A stretch of 64,000 bases of DNA from JAGQUL01 sp038212015 (GCA_038212015.1 JBBQUY010000002.1:1-64000), one strand, 5' to 3'; shown: positions 51,132-62,465, counted from the first letter of the stretch. The notes: a model not told the origin generated them from the sequence alone. Made by a program: numbers and translations.

Positions 51132-53663
51132 CTACCAGGTGAGCTGCTCGGCATCGCTCGCGCGAGCCGCGCGATGGGCATCCTCGAGCGAGGCGACCCA
51201 CGCGTCGACCGGCGAGCTGGCGTAGACGCTCGGATCGGCGGGCCCGGGGTCGCGGTACTCCGCACGCAACGACGTTCGCCGCGCGATCTCCGCCTCGAAG
51301 TTGGCGAACACCTCGTCGAGACCACTGCGTACCGACGCCGGGACAGTGTCGCCGGCGATCTCGTCGACGGTCGCGATGCGCATGCGCAGCTCCTCGATCT
51401 GGTCGACGATGCGAATGCGCTCCCGATCGTAGGGGGGCATGTCGGCCAGCGAGTCGAGGTAGGAGCGAACGGACGCACCTCGACGAGCGGCGACGGCCAG
51501 TCGATCGGCGGCGGTCTCCGGAAGCGGTCCGTCCGCGAACATCGCCCAGGCCTGCAGGCCGGATGCGATGCTGCTCGCGCGATTCATCCCAGGGTTGGTG
51601 TTGTAGCCGGACACCGTCACGTTGAGCTGCCGGTCAAGGTTGAGCGACCCCGTCCGCTGGATCTCATCGCGAATGCGGATGACGTCGATGGCGACATCGT
51701 CCGGCATGCGCCACGTCGGGCCCAGCGACTGATATTCGGTCATCGCTCGTTCCAGCAGCGCACGTTTTTCGTCGGGGTCCTTGACGTTGGAGATGTTGTG
51801 GAGCAGCTCATGCGTCAGCGTCGCGCGGCGGGCGGCGTCATCGATGTGTTCGGCGGATGTTGCGCCGGCGGCGGGAACCGTCAGTGCATCGAGCTCGCGG
51901 ACGAGCCAGCGAGTTCGCGCTTCGGCGGCCTGGGCCGGACGGGCGCTCGGCGTGATGGCGCGCAGACCCCCGTCATCCCCGAACTGGCTGGCTCGGGCGG
52001 CGAGCTCGGTGCGGTAGTCACGGGTTGCGGCGAGCAGGTTTCCGAGCTCAAAGTCGCCCGGGCGACGTCCGGCAGCGGGATCGACACGGTCCAGGTGGCC
52101 GCGGAGGTTGGAGACCTGGGTCTCGAGGAGGCTGGCGGTCCTTTCGCCTACGAGGGCCGATGTGCCGAGCGCGCCGTCGGCCCGTGCCACCATGTCGGCT
52201 GTTGCCTCGCGAAGTCCGGGTTCGTCGAGGTATCGCTCGTCGGGAACCCAGCGGCTCTTGGTGATCTGCGAGTCCATCGCCGTTCCGATGAGCTCGACCT
52301 CGTCGAGCAGTTTCACGGCCTCCTGCATGTCCCGAGTCTGCGCCGCGTCCACCGGATGCGGCTTGATGCGTGGCAGATGCTCCACGAAGGCGGTCCGGGC
52401 TCGCGTACCGACGTCGCCAGCGAGGAGGCCGCGCATCACGTCGAGATCGATTCGTTCGCCGGGGCGCGCGAGCACTTCCTGGATCTCCTCGCCGATCTCC
52501 GTGCCGGCGCGCAGCAGGTGCGGCTCGTTCGTGACGGTGGCGAGGTGGGCCTGCAGGCTTCGGATGTGGTCGAGCGTGCTGGTCATCAGCCTCGAGTCGC
52601 CTGATGCGAACCGGTCCCGCGAGGTGTTGGCGAGGCGAGCGCCGGCAGACACCCAGTCCCGAGCCAGGAACGCCGTGTCTCGCATGCTGTCGGGCGCGTC
52701 GGCGAGGAGCTGGTCGATCCGCGTCACGTCTTCCGATGCGCGGTCGAGTTTCTGTCGAGCCGCGATGAACGCGTCCCTGAACGGCTTGTCGTACGGATCA
52801 GCGGAACCCACCGCGACCTGGAGCGCCTCGTACGTCGCGGCGTGCTGCTCGAGGGCAGCGTCGGCGTGCGCGAGCACGGCCGCGTCATCGGCGAGTGACG
52901 CGAGACGCGGTGCGGTGGGCAGGGTGGCGCGGGCGGCATGTTCGGTGGCGATCGACCGGGCGCGGTTGGAGACGAGCATGCGCTCGGCCCATGAATCTGA
53001 CGTCGGTGCCGTGGTCGGACCGAGGCCGCGCACGTGGTCGACCATCTCGCCCGCATCGCGGATGACCCGGTCGTACTCGGCCTTGGATGCGGTGCCCTGG
53101 CGCGCGGCCTGGAGGCGGGTCACGAGCGGATCGCCTGCTTCGTCGACCATGCCGGAGTCGCGGAGCTGCTCCATCGGTGCCGCCATCGCCCGCCGCACGG
53201 TCCCGAGGTGCTCCGAGCGCGTGCCCCGACTCATGCTGATGCCGAATGGACGGTCATCGATGATCGCCTTGGCCGATCGCAGCTGGTCGTTCGCGTCGAG
53301 CAGCAGGTGTCGTCGGATGACGTCGGCAGCGCCATCGACCGCGTCGAGCCCGCCCTGGGAGACGACATGGTCGACCCCGCCGAGCTCGTGGACCGCGCGC
53401 GTGACCGCGCTCAGATGGCCGAGCTGCGAGCGCGCGGTGGCGAGCTGCGGAAGGTTCAGGTCATAGGGAAGGTAGAAGCTGCGCAGTTCGCCGCCGAATC
53501 CCGATGGCATCGCGGCAGCCAGCTGCGTGGTGGCGTCGCTGACGGCCCCGGTGATCAGCCGTGTGTCGGTCGGGTTGGCGCCACCGGTTCCGGACGCCAG
53601 AATTCGATCCACCACGCGCACTGCGTCGTCGATGCGTGACGCTGCTCCAAGCAGGTCGGTCAT
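51132..53663 (-). CDS. Large helical protein with internal HELLH motif
   Basis: The 843-residue product is almost wholly helical (Ala/Leu/Arg/Asp-rich) with no signal peptide or membrane helix, and starts MTDLLGAASRIDDAVRVVD. A HELLH sequence at 618-622 lies within TLTHELLHNISNVKDP. No second-shell Glu is obvious, so it may be chance or a gluzincin-like site. No domain recognised. The start is preceded by GGGGGAACACC, as at 49284. It may be a structural or effector-like protein; it converges with the YgjP-like gene. Confidence 0.65.
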   Translation of the reverse strand: MTDLLGAASRIDDAVRVVDRILASGTGGANPTDTRLITGAVSDATTQLAAAMPSGFGGELRSFYLPYDLNLPQLATARSQLGHLSAVTRAVHELGGVDHVVSQGGLDAVDGAADVIRRHLLLDANDQLRSAKAIIDDRPFGISMSRGTRSEHLGTVRRAMAAPMEQLRDSGMVDEAGDPLVTRLQAARQGTASKAEYDRVIRDAGEMVDHVRGLGPTTAPTSDSWAERMLVSNRARSIATEHAARATLPTAPRLASLADDAAVLAHADAALEQHAATYEALQVAVGSADPYDKPFRDAFIAARQKLDRASEDVTRIDQLLADAPDSMRDTAFLARDWVSAGARLANTSRDRFASGDSRLMTSTLDHIRSLQAHLATVTNEPHLLRAGTEIGEEIQEVLARPGERIDLDVMRGLLAGDVGTRARTAFVEHLPRIKPHPVDAAQTRDMQEAVKLLDEVELIGTAMDSQITKSRWVPDERYLDEPGLREATADMVARADGALGTSALVGERTASLLETQVSNLRGHLDRVDPAAGRRPGDFELGNLLAATRDYRTELAARASQFGDDGGLRAITPSARPAQAAEARTRWLVRELDALTVPAAGATSAEHIDDAARRATLTHELLHNISNVKDPDEKRALLERAMTEYQSLGPTWRMPDDVAIDVIRIRDEIQRTGSLNLDRQLNVTVSGYNTNPGMNRASSIASGLQAWAMFADGPLPETAADRLAVAARRGASVRSYLDSLADMPPYDRERIRIVDQIEELRMRIATVDEIAGDTVPASVRSGLDEVFANFEAEIARRTSLRAEYRDPGPADPSVYASSPVDAWVASLEDAHRAARASDAEQLTW

Positions 53664-53757
53664 GCCGGTGTTCCCCCAACGGATCGCTCGCGCGCGCCAA
53701 TCCCCCGAACGGCACGCGCTCCCTCGTCAGACCATCGACTGCCGCCGGTCCGGCGTT

Positions 53758-54426
53758 TCAGCGGCCGTGGCGCACGACGAGCACGTGCGCTTCGCCGTCG
53801 GTGTGGGGCGTGGCCACGGCGCCGAGCTCGTCGAACTCACGGACGAGATCGTCAAGCGGGCGCGAGATCGGCGTCGTTCCGTTGCGGGAGTACACGATCA
53901 GCAACCGTCCCTTGCGGCCGAGCACGCGCAGCAGCTCTTCCGGATCGAGCAGCCCGTCGAGCGCCGTGACGAGGTCGAACGCACCGTCCTCGAACGGCAG
54001 CACGTGCACCGATGCCACCTGGAACGTCGCATTCGGCACGAGCTCGCCGGCCAGCTCGACCATGCGCGGGGAGATGTCGGCGCCGATCACCTTCACGTCC
54101 GGCCAGCGCGCCAGCACGAACGACGCGGCAAGGCCGGTGCCGCAGGCGATGTCGAGCACTCGACGCGGTCGGAACCCACGCGGCAGGTGGTCGAGCCCTT
54201 CGTCGAATCCCGCGCGATACGTGGGATCGTTGCGGATGCGCTCCCAGTCGGGCGAGAGCGAATCGAAGAGCATGCGAAAGCCGCGTTCAGCGACGGGGCG
54301 CACCACCGGGATCGTCGAGGCACGCATCAGCACGTTCACGCCCGCGCGTCGCGTGCTCGCGAGCGCGCTCGTGCGTGCGCGCGCGAGCGGAGCGGGAAGT
54401 CCGGGCAGCGGCAGTCGCGGGACCAT
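53758..54426 (-). CDS. Class I SAM-dependent methyltransferase
   Basis: The 222-residue product has the SAM-binding core: VLDIACGTGLAASFVL (motif I), VIGADISPRMVELAGEL (motif II), FEDGAFDLVTALDGL and a later LRVLGRKGRLLIVYS. A basic N-terminal region of about 90 residues precedes it. The layout fits small-molecule methyltransferases. It starts 3 bp after the bcp stop, so the pair is probably an operon. Substrate unknown. Confidence 0.82.
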   Translation of the reverse strand: MVPRLPLPGLPAPLARARTSALASTRRAGVNVLMRASTIPVVRPVAERGFRMLFDSLSPDWERIRNDPTYRAGFDEGLDHLPRGFRPRRVLDIACGTGLAASFVLARWPDVKVIGADISPRMVELAGELVPNATFQVASVHVLPFEDGAFDLVTALDGLLDPEELLRVLGRKGRLLIVYSRNGTTPISRPLDDLVREFDELGAVATPHTDGEAHVLVVRHGR

Positions 54427-54429
54427 CGG

Positions 54430-54918
54430 TCAGGCGAGCCCGAGTTCCGTGCGGAGCCAGTCGAGGTGCTTGGCGGGCCGGATCTTGCGGGCGATCGCCT
54501 GCACGGTGCCGTCGGCGTCGATGATCACGGTGCTGCGCTCCATGCCCATGTACTTCTTGCCGTAGAGCGACTTCTCGACCCAGAAGCCGAAGGCGTTCGC
54601 GAGCTCCAGTTCGTCGTCCACGAGCAGGTGGAACGGCAGGTCGTACCTGGCGCGGAATTTCTGGTGCCGTGCAGCGTCATCCTTGCTCACGCCGTAGACG
54701 ACGAGGTCGTCGACCGCCTCGAACTCGCCCCAGGAATCCCGGATCGCGCAGGCCTGCGTCGTGCAGCCGGGCGTGTCGTCCTTGGGATAGAAGTACAGCA
54801 CCACCCGTGATCCGCGCAGGCCGCGCAGCGCGACCTCGGTTCCCTGGTCATCGGTGAGCGTCAGGTCCGGCGCGGGCTGGCCGACGTCGATGGGAGCAGC
54901 AGCTGAGGTCTCGGTCAT
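54430..54918 (-). CDS. bcp: Thioredoxin-dependent peroxiredoxin, Bcp/PrxQ type
   Basis: The enzyme reduces peroxides using thiols. The 162-residue product has the peroxidatic Cys52 and resolving Cys57 in DTPGCTTQACAIRDSW, the conserved VLYFYPKDDTPG before it, and VEKSLYGKKYMGMERST. The two Cys are five residues apart, as in the atypical 2-Cys PrxQ group. Coupled to the methyltransferase. Confidence 0.95.
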   Translation of the reverse strand: MTETSAAAPIDVGQPAPDLTLTDDQGTEVALRGLRGSRVVLYFYPKDDTPGCTTQACAIRDSWGEFEAVDDLVVYGVSKDDAARHQKFRARYDLPFHLLVDDELELANAFGFWVEKSLYGKKYMGMERSTVIIDADGTVQAIARKIRPAKHLDWLRTELGLA

Positions 54919-54928
54919 GGTCGCGAGA

Positions 54929-55453
54929 TTATCGAGCGGCGACGATGACCGCGCGTGCGGCGTCGACTACCGGCAGCAACGCAGGGTTGGCGAACAAGTC
55001 GCCGATGCTCGTTCGAACGGGCACGATCCAGCTGCCATCGCGATCCTGGTACGGGCGAAGGTTGCCGACGTCGTCGGGGCGTTCGGCGTAGCGCAGGTGA
55101 AGCGTCGCGTAGCTGCCGGGGGCAGAGTCGCCGCCGCGGACCTTCGCGAGGTCAAGCGACGTGAGGCTCGCCTGCAGCGCGGCGACGGCGCTGCTGATCG
55201 CCGGTGAGGCAGACGCCGATCGGGTCGTGTGCCAGTCGTCCGGATGACTCGGTTCGGGAACGGGGCCATCCCAGAGCGGGTCGAACACGTCAACCGTGGC
55301 AGCCACACGAGCGTCAGGCGCGGTGAAGCCCACGTCGAGGCGCTCGGAGCGGCGCATGCCGGTCGACGGTCGCGCCCAGTCGAGGGCGGTGGAGACGTTG
55401 ACGGTCACGCCCGTCGGGGCTGCAACGCGGGGCGCGGCGGGGGAAAGCTGCAC
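54929..55453 (-). CDS. Hypothetical protein with MQL leader
   Basis: The 174-residue product starts MQLSPAAPRVAAPTGVTVN at a GTG with AAGGA six bases upstream, which supports the start. The body is beta-rich with LDVGFTAPDARVAATVDVFDP, a central Ala/Ser helix and ATLHLRYAERPDDVGNL. It has no recognised domain. It is the last clear example in this window of the RTG CAG CTN leader, next to bcp but of unknown role. Confidence 0.7.
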   Translation of the reverse strand: MQLSPAAPRVAAPTGVTVNVSTALDWARPSTGMRRSERLDVGFTAPDARVAATVDVFDPLWDGPVPEPSHPDDWHTTRSASASPAISSAVAALQASLTSLDLAKVRGGDSAPGSYATLHLRYAERPDDVGNLRPYQDRDGSWIVPVRTSIGDLFANPALLPVVDAARAVIVAAR

Positions 55454-55489
55454 GAATGTTCCTTCGGGGGAGGGGCGTAGGCGGGGATG

Positions 55490-56449
55490 CTACGCGGGTG
55501 CCGAGACGGGATCGTACTCTCGCTCGGGCGCGTGGTGCGACGGTTTCCGGGGAGGGCTGGCCTCGTGCGGCAGCACGGCGTCCGCGGCGATGCGCACGGC
55601 GACGAGCCAGATGAGCGCCGCGTTCGCGACGTGGGCGAGCACGACCCCCCACGGCAGGCCGGTCCGGTACTGGATCTCGCCGAGCGCAACCTGTCCGACG
55701 ACGAGCACGAGCAGCAGTCCGAGGTCGCGGAACGCGACGCCGCGCTGCTGTCGCAGCCACGTCAGCGCGAGCACCAGCACCAGGAATATGTAGGCGCCGC
55801 GGGCGTGGAGCGTGAGGGCAAGGTCGAAGATCCCGAATCGGTCGACGTCCTGGCCGGTGCCGGAGGCACCCGAATGCGGTCCGGATGCGGTCGTCAGCAC
55901 GCCGGCGACGATCACCGCGAGCAGCGAAGCGAGCATCACGGCCGCGGCGCCGGTGCGCAGAGCCACGTGGCGCGCGGGACGGGCGGGAGCTGCGCTGCCT
56001 GCCGCGTGAACGGCGAATGCGGCGGTCGCAAGCAGTCCGATGCTGACGAGGAAATGGACGGCGACGATCTGCGGCGGCAGTTCCAGGATCACGGTCAATG
56101 CACCGACGCCCGCCTGCACCAGCACGCCAAGGACCGTGAGGCTGGTTGCCAGTCGCAGATCGCGGCGAACTGGGCCCGCCAGTCGCCAGCAGGTCCAGAG
56201 AGCGATGAGCGCGGTGAGCAGCGTCGGCGCGGCGGTCATCCGGTTGAGGAACTCCACCATCGGGTGGAACGACAGCTCGGGCGTGGCGCTGCTCGTCGTG
56301 CAGGTCGGCCAGTTGGGACAGCCGAGTCCGGACCCGGTGAGGCGCACAGTGGCGCCCGTCACGACGATGAACCACTGAAAGAACAGCGCCACGACCGTCG
56401 CGCGGCGGGCGGTCTCACGGGTATACGGGCCGAGCAGAAAGTGTCGCAT
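55490..56449 (-). CDS. ctaA: Heme A synthase
   Basis: CtaA oxidises the C8 methyl of heme O to make heme A for cytochrome oxidase. The 319-residue product has about eight transmembrane helices and COX15/CtaA signatures: VVTGATVRLTGSGLGCPNWPTC near the N-terminus, FLNRMTAAPTL, AVHFLVSIGLL, HARGAYIF and LAHVANAAL, with His residues in helices for heme binding. The frame upstream to 56578 is shadow; the ATG at 56449 gives normal length. It diverges from the 56710 gene and lies close to the ccm genes. Confidence 0.92.
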   Translation of the reverse strand: MRHFLLGPYTRETARRATVVALFFQWFIVVTGATVRLTGSGLGCPNWPTCTTSSATPELSFHPMVEFLNRMTAAPTLLTALIALWTCWRLAGPVRRDLRLATSLTVLGVLVQAGVGALTVILELPPQIVAVHFLVSIGLLATAAFAVHAAGSAAPARPARHVALRTGAAAVMLASLLAVIVAGVLTTASGPHSGASGTGQDVDRFGIFDLALTLHARGAYIFLVLVLALTWLRQQRGVAFRDLGLLLVLVVGQVALGEIQYRTGLPWGVVLAHVANAALIWLVAVRIAADAVLPHEASPPRKPSHHAPEREYDPVSAPA

Positions 56450-56629
56450 CGCGCCTGAAGCGTAGTGGACATGGCCGCGTCGTGCGCCGGGGACGGACCG
56501 GGTCGAGTCACGGTGGAATGCGGGTTTTCGAGCGAGAAGGCCACGAAAGCGGCCACCCCGGGGGCCATCGAAGGCCAACGCACCATGGTTTTCGAGCCGA
56601 CGACGGGGGCCCGAGGCGATGAAAAGGGT

Positions 56630-56647
56630 GCCGAAGCAAAAGTCGGC
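56630..56647 (+). promoter_or_regulatory. Hairpin leader element before the 56710 gene
   Basis: GCCGA (56630-56634) and TCGGC (56643-56647) form a stem around AGCAAAAG in the 260-bp region between ctaA and the 56710 gene. Nearby runs such as GGGGGCCCG and CCCGGATCGGCTGAC look like pieces of a structured leader. I cannot assign a riboswitch class. Confidence 0.35.
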
Positions 56648-56709
56648 GGTGCGGTACCCCGTCCGGGGCCCGGATCGGCTGACTGCCTTTCACGAGGAGA
56701 AGGATCGAC

Positions 56710-57312
56710 GTGAACTCCCCCTACACCAAGCATCTCGACGCGGTCGACCACACGACCCACTCGACCGCACTGACGGTCCCCACGTATGCAGCAGCACCGA
56801 TGCATGCACCGCAGCCCCCGATGGTCATCCAGTCCGGTGGCGACAGCGGTGGCAGCAAGGCAGGAATCGCACTCATTGCGATCGTGCTGGCTATCGTCGG
56901 AACCGCAGCAGGATTTGCGATCGGCAAGGGCTCCGGCCCGAGCTGGAACGAGCTCCGCCGATTCGAGGCACTCTCGGGTCGTGAAGGTGAGATCCGCGGT
57001 CGTGACGCTGGCTGGAGCCAGGGTCGCAAGCAGGGTCGCACCGAGATGGAGTTCCTCGCACAGTACGAGAAGCTCCGAACGCAGGCCACCGCCTTCAGCC
57101 AGGGCTACCGCCAGGGTCGCGGCATCGGTCAGCAGATGGGTCGCGATCAGTACCAGTACCGCTACCAGAACCGCGGCTACGGCTACGGTCGAGGCTACGG
57201 TCGAGGCTACGGCCGCGGCTACGGCTACGGCGGACGGGTCGGCGGTGCCATCGGCAACGCCCAGGCTCTCGCCAACGCCACGGGCAGCCCGGTCGACGTC
57301 ATCATCGGCTAG
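56710..57312 (+). CDS. Single-span membrane protein with Gly/Arg/Tyr-rich repeats
   Basis: The 200-residue product has a Pro/Thr/Met-rich N-terminus, one transmembrane helix (AGIALIAIVLAIVGTAAGFAIG), then a helix with periodic Gly and Arg (GREGEIRGRDAGWSQGRKQGR and GYRQGRGIGQQMGRD). A GYGRGYGRGYGRG-type repeat and a Gly-rich end follow. The order matches the 27965-28528 protein. GGAGAAGG precedes the GTG start. The cationic repeats could bind nucleic acid, membranes or polyanions. Function unknown. Confidence 0.75.
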   Translation: MNSPYTKHLDAVDHTTHSTALTVPTYAAAPMHAPQPPMVIQSGGDSGGSKAGIALIAIVLAIVGTAAGFAIGKGSGPSWNELRRFEALSGREGEIRGRDAGWSQGRKQGRTEMEFLAQYEKLRTQATAFSQGYRQGRGIGQQMGRDQYQYRYQNRGYGYGRGYGRGYGRGYGYGGRVGGAIGNAQALANATGSPVDVIIG

Positions 57313-57349
57313 CACGCCACGCCCAGATCCAACGCCTTCGGCACCGCGC

Positions 57350-57377
57350 GCGCCCTCGGACTTCGGTCCGGGGGCGC
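57350..57377 (+). terminator. Terminator hairpin with UUCG tetraloop
   Basis: A 12-bp stem (GCGCCC-T-CGGAC / GTCCG-G-GGGCGC, with one U-G wobble) closes a TTCG loop at 57350-57377. It lies 37 bp after the 56710-57312 stop and is one of the strongest hairpins in the window. Confidence 0.75.
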
Positions 57378-57525
57378 ACGTGTCTTCGGAGGCGTTCCAC
57401 GCACGTTCATGTCAGGGGCGTGTCACGAACGTGAACGGGCGACGGTGCGCCGGGTTCCGAAGCAACCGGAGTCTGCGTGCACGGGCGACGCGGCGCCCGC
57501 GCCAAGAGGGGTAGGATCACTGGCG

Positions 57526-57959
57526 ATGAACCGCAAGTTCCGACTGATCGCAGCGCTGGGCATGGCCGTGATGCTCGCCACCTTCATGGCATACGTCGCC
57601 ATCAAGGGCGGCGACGTGCAGGAGCCGCTGCTGCAGGCGCACGAGCTCGTCACCAAGCGTGAGCTCGCGCAGTCACAGACCGTGCAGGTCGACGGCATCG
57701 CCGCCGGACCGATCACGGGTGAGCAGGGCGAGCGCTTCCGCTTCTACGTCACCGATCGCGACGGCGACAACCGCACGCTCGTCGACTACAAGGGCGCGGT
57801 GCCGGATGCGTTCCGCGTGGGACGCAACGTGATCGTCACGGGCAAGCTCGTGCAGGATCCCAAGTCCGGCGACCAGATCTTCAAGGCGGAGCCGGGTTCG
57901 CTCGTCACGAAGTGTCCGTCGAAGTTCGAATCCGAGGGCGGCACGAGCCGGTCGGACTC

Positions 57960-57963
<4 letters not shown>
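57526..57963 (+). CDS. ccmE: Cytochrome c maturation heme chaperone CcmE, Cys-type
   Basis: CcmE carries heme covalently and hands it to CcmF for attachment to apocytochrome c. The 145-residue product has an N-terminal membrane anchor, the family beta-barrel (VQVDGIAAGPI, FRFYVTDRDG, VDYKGAVPDAFRVG, VIVTGKL) and a C-terminal KCPSKF. Here Cys130 replaces the canonical heme-binding His, and Phe134 replaces the Tyr of the CxxxY variant. It overlaps ccmF by ATGA. Confidence 0.93.
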
Positions 57964-60107
<2,144 letters not shown>

Positions 60108-61188
60108 CGGGACGGCCGCGACCGTGCCTGGTGGCACGACGCCCGCGGTGGTGCCCGTACCCGCCGACCAGTCGGCGGAGAACGTCGTGTACCTCGGGGA
60201 AGAGCATGGCATCGCCGCCGATCACGGCGCGATCGCACCGAACCCCCGTGCCGGCGACTACGACAGCGCGGCGCAGCAGCTTGCCGATACGCCGCAGGCG
60301 CAGCCGCCCAACGACACGTCATCACAGGATCCACCGCTCCCGCCACCCACGCCGATCCGGCCACCCGAGACGGAGCCCGTCTACAACGAGATCGAGGCGC
60401 TGCGCCAGCGCGCCGCCGAACTCGAGGCGGCCCTGCCGGCGTTCGGCTCGCACGGCCCGATCCCGCAGCAGCACGAGCTCGTCCCGCCTCCGCGCGTCGA
60501 CGACAACCCGTTCGGCGATTTCTTCGGCGACGGCGCATCCGCCTGGCTCGAGGACGACGAGGAAGACGACGGGCCCGAGATCACGCAGCCGCGCTTCGTC
60601 GGCACGATGCTGGCGGCAGGCGCCGTGATGATGCTGCTCGCCGCATGGGCAGTGTGGGGGGTCGCGATCTGGCGCGGCGCGGGTGGCGCCGAGGCAGGTG
60701 GGTTCCTGCTGCTGTCGATGCTGTTGTGGATCCGGTACCTGTCGATGCCGCGCGAGCAGCAGCACGCGTGGATGCTCAAGCGACACATGCGCGTGAGGTC
60801 GTTCGTCGAACGGCGCGTCTCACCGATTCGCACCCGCACGGAAGGACACGTCGTGATGCGGTCCGAGCGCGGCCGGTACCGCGCCATGCGCGACGAGCGA
60901 ACGCGCCGCATCAACTCGCTCGGCGAAGGTGCCTACCGCATGTTCCGGCAGGGCACGCTGCAGCCGGATCTGCATGCCGGAGCGCAGCGAGTCCTGGCGA
61001 TGGAACGCCAGATGCTCGTCCAGGACCAGCGCATTCACGGGCTCATGCAGGAACGCCTCGCAGGACAGCGTGCGGGTGAAGATGCGGGAGGCCACGTGGG
61101 GCACGATCCGGCCTCCGGCGTGCCCGGGGGCGGCCACCCAGCCCCCTGACCTCCGCGGAAAACCCCCGCATGCTGCTGTACTTGCGGC

Positions 61189-62388
61189 ATGAACCGCCCC
61201 TCCCGACGCAGCGGCCTTCTGGTCGCCCTGTCCATGCTCATCGCACTCCCCACCGCCGTCGCGAACGCGGGCCTGCTCGAGTCCCGGCTCGCAGACACGC
61301 GCGAGGACGCCAAGGAGACCCGCGCAGAGCTGTCGATCGTCGACAAGCGCCAGCAGGTCGTCGTGCGTCAGGTCTCGCGCCTCAACCGACGGCTCGCCGA
61401 GCTCGAAGTGCCGCTGCGACGCCTCGAAGCCGAAGTCAACGGCCTCGAAGACCAGATCGCCAAGCGCGAGGATCGGATCGTCGAGCTGCGTGCCGAGCGC
61501 GAGCGGCAGAAAAAGGAGATCGAGCGGCTCAACCGGGAGCTCGGCGCGGCTCGTGACCTGCTCGCCACGCGCGTGGTGACGGCATACAAGAACGGCGATA
61601 CGGGCGTGATCGAGCAGCTTGCCGCCGCCGACAGCCTCGAGGAGCTGTTCCGCCGCCAGGAGGCACTTGCGCAGATCGTCGGGCTCGACGATCGCGTGAT
61701 CGGCCGCATCACGAGCGCGGAGCGAAAGGTACGCGTCAAGCGCGCCCGCAACTTCGAGCTGCGTCGCGAGATCCGCGAGGACATCCTCGCGCTCGACGCG
61801 AACCGTGACAGCGTCGACGCCAAGCGGGCCCAGGCCAAGGCCGCGCGTGACGAGGTCGCAACGGTGCGAGCCGAGCGCGACAAGATGCTCGACGCGCTGT
61901 CGGCGCGCGAACAGAACCTCGGTGCCCACCTCGACGACCTCGAAGAGGACGCGAAGGTGCTGCAGGACGTCATCAAGAACGGCACCTCCACCTACAGCGG
62001 CGCGATCGGTGGTCTCAGCTCCTCCGGCCTGATCTGGCCGGTGAGCGGTCCCGTCGTGAGCCCGTTCGGTCCGCGCTGGGGGCGCATGCACGAAGGCATC
62101 GACATCGCCATCGGTGCCGGCAATCCGATCAGTGCATCAGCCGCAGGCGTCGTGACGCACGCCGGGTGGATGGGCGGCTACGGCAACATGGTCATCGTCC
62201 AGCATGCCGGCGGTCTCGCGACCGGCTACGCACACCAGTCGCAGATCTCGGTGACGAATGGCCAGCTCGTCGGTCAGGGCCAGCTCATCGGCTTCATCGG
62301 CTGCACCGGCCACTGCTACGGCGACCACCTCCACTACGAGGTGTACATGCACGGCACGCCGCAGAACCCGATGTCGTACCTGAGCTGA
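61189..62388 (+). CDS. Secreted M23 peptidase with coiled-coil domain
   Basis: The 399-residue product has a signal peptide (SGLLVALSMLIALPTAVANA), a long Glu/Arg coiled coil (~30-260, EnvC/NlpD type) and a C-terminal M23 domain. The M23 domain includes WPVSGPVVSPFGPRWGRMHEGIDIAIG (His, Asp zinc ligands), VVTHAGWMGGYGNMVIVQHAGG and the HLHYE motif. M23 enzymes cut peptidoglycan cross-bridges; the coiled coil suggests a regulated division or remodelling role. It converges with the CopC-CopD gene, separated by a hairpin. Confidence 0.92.
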   Translation: MNRPSRRSGLLVALSMLIALPTAVANAGLLESRLADTREDAKETRAELSIVDKRQQVVVRQVSRLNRRLAELEVPLRRLEAEVNGLEDQIAKREDRIVELRAERERQKKEIERLNRELGAARDLLATRVVTAYKNGDTGVIEQLAAADSLEELFRRQEALAQIVGLDDRVIGRITSAERKVRVKRARNFELRREIREDILALDANRDSVDAKRAQAKAARDEVATVRAERDKMLDALSAREQNLGAHLDDLEEDAKVLQDVIKNGTSTYSGAIGGLSSSGLIWPVSGPVVSPFGPRWGRMHEGIDIAIGAGNPISASAAGVVTHAGWMGGYGNMVIVQHAGGLATGYAHQSQISVTNGQLVGQGQLIGFIGCTGHCYGDHLHYEVYMHGTPQNPMSYLS

Positions 62389-62414
62389 GTGAGCGCCACC
62401 GGTGGCGCATGACG

Positions 62415-62459
62415 CCAACGCAACGTTTGGTGCTCATGCGGTCACAAACGCTGCGTTGG
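62415..62459. terminator. Bidirectional terminator hairpin between convergent genes
   Basis: CCAACGCAACGTTTG (62415-62429) pairs with CAAACGCTGCGTTGG (62445-62459) with one mismatch in 15 bp and a 15-nt loop. It lies between the M23 gene end (62388) and the CopC-CopD gene end (62466), so it could stop both transcripts. Confidence 0.65.
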
Positions 62460-62465
62460 TGAACG

